Shown: positions 23,899 through 31,751 of the stretch, piece by piece
Layout of the letters: the number at the start of each line of letters is the position of its first letter
Position numbering within the stretch: the first letter of the stretch is position 1
Assembly: GCA_029061605.1 (NCBI GenBank)
Contig: JAIDRT010000043.1
Location: forward strand, 1 to 64,000
DNA length: 64,000 bases
Reading direction: 5' to 3'
Source of the DNA: Clostridia bacterium
Lineage (GTDB): Bacteria; Bacillota; Clostridia; Christensenellales; UBA3700
The notes under the pieces: model-generated
Databases searched by the model: none
Seen by the model: the letters and a program-made list of their open reading frames with translations, nothing else
Told to the model about the DNA's origin: nothing
Program-made: the position numbers and the translations under genes

Positions 23899-26712
23899 CT
23901 ACCTCCGCTCCGACATACTGTCCATAGACAATATTGCTTTTATGTCGGCAACTTTGCTCGCTTCTTTCATCAAGTTGTTGCAGAACGATTCTCCGCCGTC
24001 GTGCTTAAAATCCCAAGATGCTTTCATATATGCGGCAAACGTCCTCGCTACGACGGGATACAACGTACCCTTTTCGCCCCTTTGCGCGCATATTGGACAT
24101 TTAGCCGACCATTTGTCGTCAAAAGTAATTGTATACGGCTTGGGATGACACTCGGCGTTTCGGCAAGTCGCGCAAGCCTCAATACTTGCTCTGCCCACTC
24201 CAAATCTGCACCTTTGCGGGCACTCGGCTTTGTTGGAACATTTAGCGCATATTATCTGCAAATCAGAAGTCGCCACGTTGGGATTTTGCTCATACGCTTG
24301 AAGCACCTTGCACTTATCTTTAAACTCTCCTTTAAATCGTGAGCAATGTCTCATAACGCATATCTTGGAACAGTAATATTCTCTGTCTCCCGCCATACCG
24401 CTATTGCACATAGTGCCTCTGTCGTCATTGTTTTTGGATATACATTTATATCCGCCCTCGCCAACGCTGCGCGACAGTGTCGTCGAACAGCCCGAACACT
24501 TGAATTCATATACGTTGATCTCTTCCATCAGAGTGCCGTTGGGATCGTCAAGACAGCAAATCTTGGGGTCGTTGATACAATACAATTCGCCCTTTTTCTT
24601 TGCAAGTTCATAGTCGCCCTTTGAATACAGCGCAACTTTTCCGCACGCCGGACAACGCAGAGCAACCATTCTCTCATTGTTGCTTCCCGCGATAATCGTC
24701 GCGTCTCCGCTGTTACTGTTAAGCAAACCTATGCTGTTGAAATACGCCAAGGCAAAGCCTTCAAGTTTGTTCATATCCGCAAAAGAATAGATCTTAACGT
24801 CGCTTGACTGCCCCAGACGGAACACACGACCTATTCTTTGATCCATTGCAAGCGGATCTGGCGTGACTTGGAAGTTGATGATAAGTCGGCTGTCCTGCAA
24901 ATTGACGCCCTCAGTAAACGCCGCATCAGTCACAATCAAAATAGCGTCGCTTTTTTGCAAGAATTTCTTGACGTTTTTGTCCTTATTTTCTGCAGTGCCG
25001 ACTATTATCCTATCCTTGAACTTTTCGTCGGCATTCAACGCGTCTATGACTTTATTCCACTGACGGTATCCCTTGCTCGTCTTGGGTAAGTCATAATCAA
25101 AAAACATCAACGCTCTCTCGCCCTCGTGCTCCTCAAGTATCTTCTTTGCCTGTCTGAGTTTGTATTCAAAACTATCTCCGGTCGACGGCATCAACAAAAA
25201 CCTGTCGTTGCTCTCCGACACTATCTTGCGCTCGAATTGTTCCCAATAATATTTCTGCGAATCTCTCTTGTCAAAGATATTTGCGTCTCCAAAAGATCCC
25301 AACTTACCTAGGATCTTGGATATGATCAATTCTGCATACACCTCTTGCGAGTCTCTGTTTTTGCAATATTCTTCTGCATAACCTTTGAGAGAATAATGCT
25401 CTCCGTCCGCCTCAATTGCCTTTGAGGTATTCAATTCCTTTAAGTCCACTTTGATAGGTCTGCCGTCAACGCCTTGCGTCTCCAGTATTCTTTTCGACGG
25501 ACCAATGGGATAAAAATAGTTGTTGTATACAAATCTGGATTTGCTCAACTCATTGGGCTGACGAATCATTATTGTTCTCAATACGCCGTTGTGATAAGCG
25601 CCTGCGACTCTTCTCAACACCTCTTGGCGAATATGCTCGTTGCCGTCTTTGTTCAAAAACTCTTCTCTCAAGACTTGCTTTTCGCCCTGAGAATAACTAT
25701 CCCACTTGTCAAGTTCTTTTTTACCTCTCAAGAAAGCCTTGAAAGGCGCGGTATAGTTGTTGTCAATCTCAAACTGCTTGACCGCCGTAATAAATTCTGA
25801 CACGGTGTTTGCTCCGCGGCACACGTTGAGCCTATAGTATTCTTTTTCCTTTTTATAATCGAGAGTACGGTCTTTGTCATCCTTGACGTCAAAGTCGTCG
25901 GGATTGCCGCCCTTACATCTTATAAAGTACCAAAGACGGAACATCTTGTCAAGATTGCCCGAGTGAGGCGTAGCCGACAGCAACACGCAATAAGTGGAGT
26001 TGGCTCTCTTCTTTGTCACCATAAGCAGCGAAAGCAACTTCATTGCTTTGGCGTACTCGCCCTCTTCTGTACACAAGTGGTGCGCTTCGTCTACTACTAC
26101 CACGTCAAAGAGCGCATCTTTTATTTGATTTTCATTCCACTTGACAAAGTCTTCCGTCTTGACTATGACAGGTCTCTTGGGGCGTCTTACGTATCCGTCA
26201 AGCACTTCGTCGCATTCTCCAAACTCAGGATCTTTCACCTGCAAAAGCACGCCCTCTCCAAGTCCAAAAAGATTCTCAAGCACGTTGATCCAACTGTCGT
26301 ATACTTGCGAAGGCACGACAAGCAATAGCGATTGCATCTTGCCTCTCACTGCAAGTTCGCTGAGTATTGCGCAAGCCTCAAAGGTCTTACCACTACCCAC
26401 AACGTCCGCCAAAAGTCCAAAGCCTCTCAACTCTTTGAGAAAAATCGTGACAGCAGACTGCTGACCTTTTAAGATTGTCTGACCGCCCTTGTCCGCCAGC
26501 GGTATAATGCCGTACTTTCCGCCCTGATTTTTATATACGTCGGGCTTGATTTTGAGTTCGGCAAAGTCGTCGTATCTGTCCAGTTCTTCCGCGCACTTCG
26601 TCAAAGTCGCCATTTTTGCGTCAAAAGGTCTTACCTCGCCCGCAATCTTGGAGCGTTGTACGTCCTTATCAAATGCGCCGTCTCCGCATCTCAACGTAAA
26701 CTTCTTTCCCAT
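23899..26712 (-). CDS. SNF2/RapA-like superfamily-2 ATPase with C-terminal multi-zinc domain
   Basis: 937 aa from the ATG at 26712, chosen because GCGGAGGG lies just before it; a TTG six codons earlier lacks this. Helicase motifs are complete: LLADVVGSGKT (motif I, 100-110), VVVVDEAHHL (II), VLLSATPHSGN (III), TDAAFTEGVNLQ (V, 595-606) and MDQRIGRVFRLGQ (VI, 623-635). The AT-P-S/D-E-A-H set and the MDQRIGR...GQ form place it with SNF2/RapA ATP-driven translocases, not unwinding helicases. From about 685 to 900 there are some 30 cysteines in CxxC-type clusters. No nuclease or methylase accompanies it, which argues against a DISARM-type defence role. It may remodel nucleoprotein or, with the Hsp70-like ATPase, protein complexes. 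Confidence 0.85.
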   Translation of the reverse strand: MGKKFTLRCGDGAFDKDVQRSKIAGEVRPFDAKMATLTKCAEELDRYDDFAELKIKPDVYKNQGGKYGIIPLADKGGQTILKGQQSAVTIFLKELRGFGLLADVVGSGKTFEACAILSELAVRGKMQSLLLVVPSQVYDSWINVLENLFGLGEGVLLQVKDPEFGECDEVLDGYVRRPKRPVIVKTEDFVKWNENQIKDALFDVVVVDEAHHLCTEEGEYAKAMKLLSLLMVTKKRANSTYCVLLSATPHSGNLDKMFRLWYFIRCKGGNPDDFDVKDDKDRTLDYKKEKEYYRLNVCRGANTVSEFITAVKQFEIDNNYTAPFKAFLRGKKELDKWDSYSQGEKQVLREEFLNKDGNEHIRQEVLRRVAGAYHNGVLRTIMIRQPNELSKSRFVYNNYFYPIGPSKRILETQGVDGRPIKVDLKELNTSKAIEADGEHYSLKGYAEEYCKNRDSQEVYAELIISKILGKLGSFGDANIFDKRDSQKYYWEQFERKIVSESNDRFLLMPSTGDSFEYKLRQAKKILEEHEGERALMFFDYDLPKTSKGYRQWNKVIDALNADEKFKDRIIVGTAENKDKNVKKFLQKSDAILIVTDAAFTEGVNLQDSRLIINFQVTPDPLAMDQRIGRVFRLGQSSDVKIYSFADMNKLEGFALAYFNSIGLLNSNSGDATIIAGSNNERMVALRCPACGKVALYSKGDYELAKKKGELYCINDPKICCLDDPNGTLMEEINVYEFKCSGCSTTLSRSVGEGGYKCISKNNDDRGTMCNSGMAGDREYYCSKICVMRHCSRFKGEFKDKCKVLQAYEQNPNVATSDLQIICAKCSNKAECPQRCRFGVGRASIEACATCRNAECHPKPYTITFDDKWSAKCPICAQRGEKGTLYPVVARTFAAYMKASWDFKHDGGESFCNNLMKEASKVADIKAILSMDSMSERR

Positions 26713-26726
26713 TCTGCCCTCCGCTC

Positions 26727-28670
26727 TCAATCGGATCCTTCGACTTCAAAGTCGTCGACTCCGCTGAATTTCAAAACTATATTTTCATAATAGACCTTTC
26801 TTGCATAGCCGAATCCGCCGTAAGGTCTGACTGATATTTCATTAAATCTACCGTTTTTTGCAACGTCATTGCGTATAAACGGAGTTGCTCTGCCGTCGGC
26901 GTCTATCTGCACGCCTTCTTGGAAATACAAAAGTCCTTGGATTTCCACACGCTTTAAAGTGCCTTTGTCCTTGCAATAAAAGAGTATCTCGCCTTTATTC
27001 TGTCCGCCGGAAACGACTTTTAGATCTATGTCCTTTTCTCTCTTCTTTCTCGTCTCGCTTCCCGGCTCGCCAATGACGTCGCCCTTTTTGCCAAGCGTCG
27101 TAGAGAATATCTCTTCGTTCTTTACCCTATCCGACCACGCCTCTCTGTAATTGACGTACGTTGAGCAAGAATATTCTCCGCCCTTTTGCGGAATAACTCT
27201 GCCTCTCTCCAAAAAGACGTCGAGTATCTTCTTGTTGATATTTTTATTATACAGCCAAGTGCCGTAAGATAGCGCGACAGCCGTCTTAAGTTGATATCCC
27301 ATTAGCGCAACAATTGCTCCGCCGACCGCCGGCGCAAAAGTCGAATCCTCGTTGGAGAGTATCTTGAAATTATCGTCCGCGCTTTGATAATCGTCAAAAG
27401 TGATTATCTCCACTGACAGTTTTGCCTTTCTCAACTGTCTTTCGAGATAGTCAATCAATCCGTACGTCTCCGTAACTCCGCCTGATAGCATTATCTTATT
27501 TACGTCGCCATTGAGAGTTCTTTTCAACTCGCCGATTATATAATCAGATATTTTTTTCGCAACGCCGTCGCTTTTAGTCATTCCAACGCACTCAAGGAAA
27601 TTTTCTCTCGTGACGGCGGTCTGCACGAGTACGTCGCGCTGTATTGACACAGGCACGCCGCTCTCAAAAGCAAGTTGGTAAATGTCGTCGTCAAGCGAAA
27701 AGGCGATCTTGGTCTTCTTGATCTCGTTGAGCGTCAAAAACTGCGTTGAATGAAGTCCCTTTTCTGCGATATATCCGTCTTCCCCGACAGGCGGAGCGCC
27801 CACCGTCTCTCTGCCGGAAATAGCGCCTTCAACGCAGTCTCTCAAAGCGTAATCAAAATCGTTTCCGCCGATCTCCATAGGCTCGTTGTGTCCGTCGACG
27901 CCGTCGATTATAATACTTCCTGAAGTATTGAGCGTAAACTTTGCAACGGATATATCCTCTTCGCCCATATCAAAAATCACCACAGACTCGCCTTTATCAA
28001 GCACCTCTCTGTGAAATGCAAAAAGCCCCAACGCCTTTGTCGAAGACAAGACTTTTTTCATTTTAGAATTGCACGCGCGCGATACGAGATACTCAAGTTC
28101 CTCAACGTATTCCTTTCCCGCCTTGGTAGGATAGACAAGCGAATAATGCACGTCTTGAAAATAAATTCCCTTTTGCTCTTGCAATCTCTTGATAGCCGGC
28201 AAAACCGTCTTATCTATGAGGTACTTGAAGAACTCTTCGCACACTTTTTGCGGAGTTCTATCCCCATCAAAGGTCATATCCAAATCTTTGGCAAGAGCAA
28301 AATCTTCGGCAAGTTTTTTCCTATTGGGGAAATAGAACTTGGGAAATGCTTTTTCCTCATAATAATATTTTCTGTTGCTCGCAGTCACTTTTTTATCGCG
28401 CCGTCTAAGCAACAACGACAGTAAAGATTTTATCTTAACGACGGTGACGAATGACTTGTCGACGTTCTTATATACGTCTTCGCCAAATAGCCAAGTCGAA
28501 GCCTCTTCGTCAAAATACGCTATCGCAGGCACTATGACGCTGCCTGTAATGTCGCAGGGAGCAAGTTTGCCATACTCGACACTCTTCTTGGTCTCGAAAG
28601 CATACGCAACCTTGACAGTGTCACTGCCAAGATCAATAGCAACTTCCAAATTATCTGCGATAACCGTCAT
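26727..28670 (-). CDS. Hsp70/actin-fold ATPase, divergent, first gene of the operon
   Basis: 647 aa. The nucleotide-binding domain shows phosphate-1 VAIDLGSDTVKVAY (10-23), phosphate-2 VVIFDMGEEDISVAKF (230-245) and the adenosine motif IMLSGGVTETYG (393-404). The later part (about 480-647) does not look like the DnaK substrate-binding domain or its lid; it is basic and beta-rich. No DnaJ or GrpE gene is nearby. Hsp70-like proteins of this kind often serve one dedicated partner set, so it probably acts on the products of this operon. AAGGAGCGGGT precedes the ATG; a sigma-A promoter is 73 bp upstream. It could also polymerise like ParM or MreB, but the size favours Hsp70. Confidence 0.82.
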   Translation of the reverse strand: MTVIADNLEVAIDLGSDTVKVAYAFETKKSVEYGKLAPCDITGSVIVPAIAYFDEEASTWLFGEDVYKNVDKSFVTVVKIKSLLSLLLRRRDKKVTASNRKYYYEEKAFPKFYFPNRKKLAEDFALAKDLDMTFDGDRTPQKVCEEFFKYLIDKTVLPAIKRLQEQKGIYFQDVHYSLVYPTKAGKEYVEELEYLVSRACNSKMKKVLSSTKALGLFAFHREVLDKGESVVIFDMGEEDISVAKFTLNTSGSIIIDGVDGHNEPMEIGGNDFDYALRDCVEGAISGRETVGAPPVGEDGYIAEKGLHSTQFLTLNEIKKTKIAFSLDDDIYQLAFESGVPVSIQRDVLVQTAVTRENFLECVGMTKSDGVAKKISDYIIGELKRTLNGDVNKIMLSGGVTETYGLIDYLERQLRKAKLSVEIITFDDYQSADDNFKILSNEDSTFAPAVGGAIVALMGYQLKTAVALSYGTWLYNKNINKKILDVFLERGRVIPQKGGEYSCSTYVNYREAWSDRVKNEEIFSTTLGKKGDVIGEPGSETRKKREKDIDLKVVSGGQNKGEILFYCKDKGTLKRVEIQGLLYFQEGVQIDADGRATPFIRNDVAKNGRFNEISVRPYGGFGYARKVYYENIVLKFSGVDDFEVEGSD

Positions 28671-28742
28671 ACCCGCTCCTTAGTCAACTTAAATCCCACG
28701 ATTTTAAATCACCGTAGAATTACATATTACTATATACTATAG

Positions 28743-28771
28743 ATTATAACATAACGCTTAAAGGTTTTCAA
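28743..28771 (-). promoter_or_regulatory. Promoter of the eight-gene operon
   Basis: On the minus strand: TTGAAA (28771-28766), 17 bp, TATAAT (28748-28743). It leaves a leader of about 65 nt before the Hsp70-like gene. No operator is obvious. No other promoter or terminator is visible inside the operon. Confidence 0.75.
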
Positions 28772-28876
28772 TATAAATTTATTATTTAATATTACAAATA
28801 TTTGGTAGATTTTACAAATTGCGCTTTTGCGTATAATAAGCGTAAAATTTTGGACTTTTAAATATATTTTAAGACT

Positions 28877-28969
28877 CTCTGACTTCACTGCATTCCGCTC
28901 AGAGTGACGCATTCAAGGTATAACTATCGCTTTAAACGAGTCACCTTGAGCATAGTCGAAAGGTCTATC
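28877..28969. repeat. Dispersed palindromic repeat copy
   Basis: Two pieces of the repeat family seen at 31.7, 45.0 and 58.9-59.5 kb: a GACTTCACTGCATTCCGCTC-type piece and a GTCACCTTGAGC-type piece ending GAAAGGTCTA. The end of the second piece supplies the TAG stop of the gene at 28965-29237. Confidence 0.6.
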
Positions 28970-29237
28970 TGTCCTCGCCGAATACCTCAAGAGAAATTCT
29001 CGCTCCACATTTGAATCCCGCTACGTAATATGCGGCAAGCATAGCGCTGTGATAATCCCCCACCGCATTGTCTAATTCGTCAAAGATTTTCTTCAACTCA
29101 TCGTTGCCTTCTATAATTTTTTGCAACTTCTCTTGTATACTTATTACCTTGTCCAACTGCATTTCATATATCTTCTTGTCTACGTCTATTTGGTTTTCCT
29201 CAATTTCATAAAATATTGTTAAAATTTGTGATTGCAT
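28965..29237 (-). CDS. DUF6809-like small protein, 90 aa
   Basis: The C-terminal pattern (AAYYVAGFKCGARISLEVFGED) fits the DUF6809 type of small helical protein that is common in clostridial genomes next to XRE regulators; function unknown. The N-terminus is a charged helix with a likely coiled coil. GGGAGAAAGC precedes the ATG. Divergent from a double-XRE regulator, with its promoter spacer filled by that regulator's probable operator. The last codons and stop overlap a dispersed repeat, so the tail may have been altered. Confidence 0.65.
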   Translation of the reverse strand: MQSQILTIFYEIEENQIDVDKKIYEMQLDKVISIQEKLQKIIEGNDELKKIFDELDNAVGDYHSAMLAAYYVAGFKCGARISLEVFGEDR

Positions 29238-29248
29238 AATTGCTTTCT

Positions 29249-29319
29249 CCCATTATTGTTATAATAATTGTATCATAACAATAATGGGGAGTCAATGGTT
29301 TTTTAATAACAATTATGGG
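29249..29319. promoter_or_regulatory. Operator cluster and promoter between the DUF6809-like and double-XRE genes
   Basis: CCCATTATTGTTAT (29249-29262) and ATAACAATAATGGG (29275-29288) are perfect 14-bp inverted arms; a third half-site, ATAACAATTATGGG, lies at 29306-29319. A minus-strand promoter, TTGACT (29295-29290), 17 bp, TACAAT (29272-29267), has one arm in its spacer. A protein with two HTH domains fits such spaced long half-sites. Confidence 0.75.
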
Positions 29320-29330
29320 AAAATAACGAT

Positions 29331-29780
29331 ATGAAAAGCAAGTTCAACTCAAATATACGAATTTTACGGAAAGATTTCAATATATCGCAACTACAATTAG
29401 CAAAAGAAAGCGGATTGGGAAAAAGCGCAATTAGTTATTGGGAACTTGGAACAGATACCCCAAACGCAAAAGAAATTATTATTTTATCAAGATATTTTCA
29501 AGTCAGCACAGATTATATACTAAAGATGAGCAATGATAGCACTCCTGTATATCGTGCAGATTATCTTGACTGTGATATGTCAGTATTTAACAAAAGATTG
29601 AAAGAATTGAGACTTAAAAATAACTTATCTCAATGCCAACTAGCAAAAAATGTAAATTTATCCCAGCCTGCTATATATTATTGGGAACTTGGAAAACGAA
29701 CTCCTAACGCACAAGTTATCGTCACGCTCGCTAAATACTTTGGCGTTACCACAGATTATCTTTTAGGCGAAAGCGACTGA
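29331..29780 (+). CDS. Transcription regulator with two tandem XRE domains
   Basis: 149 aa made of two Cro/C1-type HTH units: residues 5-67 (NIRILRKDFNISQLQLAKES ... STDYILKM) and 85-149 (NKRLKELRLKNNLSQCQLAK ... TTDYLLGESD). The units share ISYWELG/IYYWELG and TPNA(K/Q) and clearly arose by duplication. Two HTH units in one chain are uncommon; they may bind the long 14-bp half-sites upstream as a monomer or dimer. The expected role is repression of the divergent DUF6809-like gene and itself. The ribosome binding site is weak. Confidence 0.88.
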   Translation: MKSKFNSNIRILRKDFNISQLQLAKESGLGKSAISYWELGTDTPNAKEIIILSRYFQVSTDYILKMSNDSTPVYRADYLDCDMSVFNKRLKELRLKNNLSQCQLAKNVNLSQPAIYYWELGKRTPNAQVIVTLAKYFGVTTDYLLGESD

Positions 29781-29823
29781 TAAAAAACGAGGCTATTGCA
29801 TTTGCGACAGCCTCACTTTATTC

Positions 29824-29985
29824 GTTGGGCGAGAAGTGAGATAGGCAATAAATAAAATAGCGGATTTTTTGTCAAGATAGTATTTAAAGAAAGTCGTCGT
29901 ACTTGCCGTACGACGACTTGAATTAAGTGCTGTATTGGCGGAAAAGACGCATTTTAGATTTGCGTATCCTCACTTCTCGCCCAAC
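29824..29985. repeat. 17-bp long-range inverted repeat enclosing the rpsF operon terminator
   Basis: GTTGGGCGAGAAGTGAG (29824-29840) is perfectly complementary to 29969-29985, just past the rpsR stop. Between them is the 12-bp hairpin at 29891-29919. The whole region can fold into one extended structure. It is 3' of both the double-XRE gene and the rpsF-ssb-rpsR operon, so it may end both transcripts. Confidence 0.55.
29891..29919 (-). terminator. Hairpin after rpsR
   Basis: AAGTCGTCGTAC and complement, 12 bp, loop TTGCC. Read on the minus strand it is followed by CTTTCTTTAAAT, a weak T-rich tail. Probable end of the ribosomal operon. Confidence 0.6.
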
Positions 29986-29989
29986 TGTC

Positions 29990-30247
29990 TTACTCTGCTA
30001 CGTATGGGAGCAAAGCCATTTCTCTTGCTCTCTTGACAGCCTCAGTAACAACTCTTTGGTGCTTTGCGCACGTACCGCTCATTCTTCTGGGAACAATCTT
30101 GCCCTTCTCCGTGATGAACTTGCGCAATTTTGCAACGTCTTTATAATCTAATTCGTCCACACCATCTGCGCAAAAGATGCAAACCTTTTTGCGTGACATT
30201 TGCTTTTTAGCGGGACGCTTAACTACCTTTTCTTCGCTCATTGTCAT
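29990..30247 (-). CDS. rpsR: 30S ribosomal protein S18
   Basis: 85 aa with the S18 core: [22 protein letters not shown], then [19 protein letters not shown] and [12 protein letters not shown]18 binds S6 on the platform of the small subunit. It carries a CxxC at the start of the core and another Cys later, a pattern of zinc-binding (C+) S18 forms. The N-terminus is lysine-rich and longer than the minimum. Third gene of the standard rpsF-ssb-rpsR operon, 11 bp after ssb. Confidence 0.96.
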   Translation of the reverse strand: MTMSEEKVVKRPAKKQMSRKKVCIFCADGVDELDYKDVAKLRKFITEKGKIVPRRMSGTCAKHQRVVTEAVKRAREMALLPYVAE

Positions 30248-30258
30248 TAATCTCCTTA

Positions 30259-30684
30259 TTAGAATGGTAAATCGTCTTCGTCTACGGGCGTCAAACCGCT
30301 GTTGTTGGTCTTAGCGCTTGAGCCGTATCCGTTATTCTCACTGCTTTGAGTGTTGTCGCCGTCAGGTCTGCCGGCGCCGGACGGAAGAAATTCAACTTCG
30401 TCGGCAACTATATCGTACGCAGTGCGCTTAGAGCCGTCTTGCGCATCGTATTGGCGCGTTTGGATAGCGCCCACTACGCAAACCTTTCTGCCCTTTTGCA
30501 AAATCTTAGCGCAATTTTCTGCCAAACCTCTCCAGCATACTACGTTGAAAAAGTCAGTAGTCTCGTTTTCTCTGCTGAATCTGCGATTGACTGCTATAGA
30601 AAATCTGCAATAAGATACTCCGCTTTGCGTTGCGCCTGACTCTGGGTCTCTAGTCAAGTTGCCTATCAATATAACTCTGTTCAT
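30259..30684 (-). CDS. ssb: Single-stranded DNA-binding protein
   Basis: 141 aa. An OB-fold with [15 protein letters not shown] at the start, [25 protein letters not shown] and a disordered Gly/Asn/Ser-rich linker. The acidic C-terminal tip ends DEDDLPF, the motif that recruits repair and replication proteins. It lies between rpsF and rpsR, the conserved Bacillota order, and is the housekeeping SSB. Confidence 0.97.
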   Translation of the reverse strand: MNRVILIGNLTRDPESGATQSGVSYCRFSIAVNRRFSRENETTDFFNVVCWRGLAENCAKILQKGRKVCVVGAIQTRQYDAQDGSKRTAYDIVADEVEFLPSGAGRPDGDNTQSSENNGYGSSAKTNNSGLTPVDEDDLPF

Positions 30685-30694
30685 AATCTTCTCC

Positions 30695-30976
30695 TTACTT
30701 TTTGATAATCATTGATCTTACGACTTCGTCTGTAATACGGTTCATTCTCTTGAGTTCTTCAGGAACGTTAGCGGGAGCCGTAAAGTTTACCAAAACGTAA
30801 TAGCCTTCTGTGGTGTAGTCGATAGGGTAAGCGTATTTCTTCGTACCCCACTTGTCAGTGTTTTCGATTTCGCCGCCGTTTGACGTGATAACCGAAGCCA
30901 TTTTGTCAACTACTTCCTGTTTTGCCTCGTCGGTAATATCATTCTTGATGATATACAACATTTCGTACTTGTTCAT
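30695..30976 (-). CDS. rpsF: 30S ribosomal protein S6
   Basis: 93 aa starting MNKYEMLYII, with the family blocks KWGTKKYAYPI and GYYVLVNFTA and ending IITKK-like MIIKK. The start is fixed by AAAGGAGG 7-8 nt upstream; a 25-codon N-terminal extension seen in frame would be within the regulatory leader and is not real. First gene of the operon with ssb and rpsR. S6 with S18 probably controls the operon through the leader hairpin. Confidence 0.96.
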   Translation of the reverse strand: MNKYEMLYIIKNDITDEAKQEVVDKMASVITSNGGEIENTDKWGTKKYAYPIDYTTEGYYVLVNFTAPANVPEELKRMNRITDEVVRSMIIKK

Positions 30977-31093
30977 TTTTATACCTCCTTTTGGTCTGAT
31001 GGCTCGGACTTTTCGTCCGAACAAGGGTGCGTATTTTTCGACTTTCGTCAAAAGATACGTTAAAATAATATCACAGTAAATAAAAGTTGTAAA
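30977..31093 (-). promoter_or_regulatory. Promoter and candidate S6:S18-binding leader of rpsF operon
   Basis: Minus-strand promoter TTTACA (31093-31088), 17 bp, TATTAT (31070-31065). The roughly 80-nt leader has a tight hairpin, TCGGAC-GAAAA-GTCCGA (31020-31004), shortly before the ribosome binding site, with CC/CCG elements around it. Many bacteria control this operon by an S6:S18-binding leader with a CCG-containing stem; the position fits, but the exact consensus was not checked. Confidence 0.5.
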
Positions 31094-31172
31094 GGAAAAT
31101 CAACCTATTAATTATAATTTTTGTAAGTATTGCTTTATCAAAAACGGCATCGTTTTTATGCGATACGTAGTT

Positions 31173-31628
31173 TTAAGTCCTAATATAATACCTTAAAAGT
31201 ACTATACCCGCAATGCTAAACACCACGCCGAGTACAAATAAAATTGCGCTTGCCCCAACCGTGTTTTGCAGGAATACGTATTCTTTGGGATTGTTGGGAT
31301 TGTAAGATATCTCTATTTTTGAACCTATGCTCTTTGGATGATTGCTTGACGTCGTGTTCTGCGCCGAGTAAGTCACTCCGTCAACGACGTATTCTACGAT
31401 TTCCGCATACAACGTCTTCATTCCGCCGTGCTCACTGTCTCGACTTCTGACTTCAGCGATATCTACCACCGTAGAGTCTGTTTTTACATAATCCTTCGTC
31501 TTGTTTGCAATATGAGTAGTATACGCAATCCCACCGGCTATTAAGCCGAGTGCGATTACCATTAACACAATTGCGACAATCAAAAGAATCTTGTTATATT
31601 TGAAACGGAGTTTGCTTTCTTCTGACAT
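31173..31628 (-). CDS. DUF3592 membrane protein, 151 aa
   Basis: Two transmembrane helices (about residues 13-38 and 123-147) flank a small extracellular beta-domain with VVDIAEVRSRDSEHGGMKTLYAEIVEYVVDGVTYSAQ-like DUF3592 features (GSKIEISYNPNNPKEYVF). Proteins of this family are widespread in Bacteria and of unknown function. It stands alone between the rpsF promoter and gltX; a dispersed repeat lies on its 5' side. The start has an AGGAGTTAATT site. Confidence 0.8.
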   Translation of the reverse strand: MSEESKLRFKYNKILLIVAIVLMVIALGLIAGGIAYTTHIANKTKDYVKTDSTVVDIAEVRSRDSEHGGMKTLYAEIVEYVVDGVTYSAQNTTSSNHPKSIGSKIEISYNPNNPKEYVFLQNTVGASAILFVLGVVFSIAGIVLLRYYIRT

Positions 31629-31670
31629 AATTAACTCCTATTATTTTTGATGGGGAGATTCTTTGACTTC

Positions 31671-31738
31671 GTTACACTCCTCTCGTGCGAGCGTCAATGA
31701 CATATGTTGTCACCTCGAGCGTAGTCGAGAGGTCTTAT
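31671..31738. repeat. Dispersed palindromic repeat copy
   Basis: Contains GACTTCGTTACACTCC and GTCACCTCGAGCGTAGTCGA pieces of the repeat family listed at 58870-59470, between the DUF3592 gene and the end of gltX. Confidence 0.65.
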
Positions 31739-31751
31739 CAGTTTAAAGCCG

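Noticed and set aside
14650..28670. Reading the eight-gene operon as DISARM, BREX or another named defence system
   Set aside because: There is no methyltransferase, nuclease, PglZ, or DUF1998 protein; only the SNF2-like ATPase is shared with DISARM.
28730..28912. 60-codon minus-strand frame upstream of the Hsp70-like gene
   Set aside because: It covers the operon promoter and a dispersed repeat and has random-looking composition.
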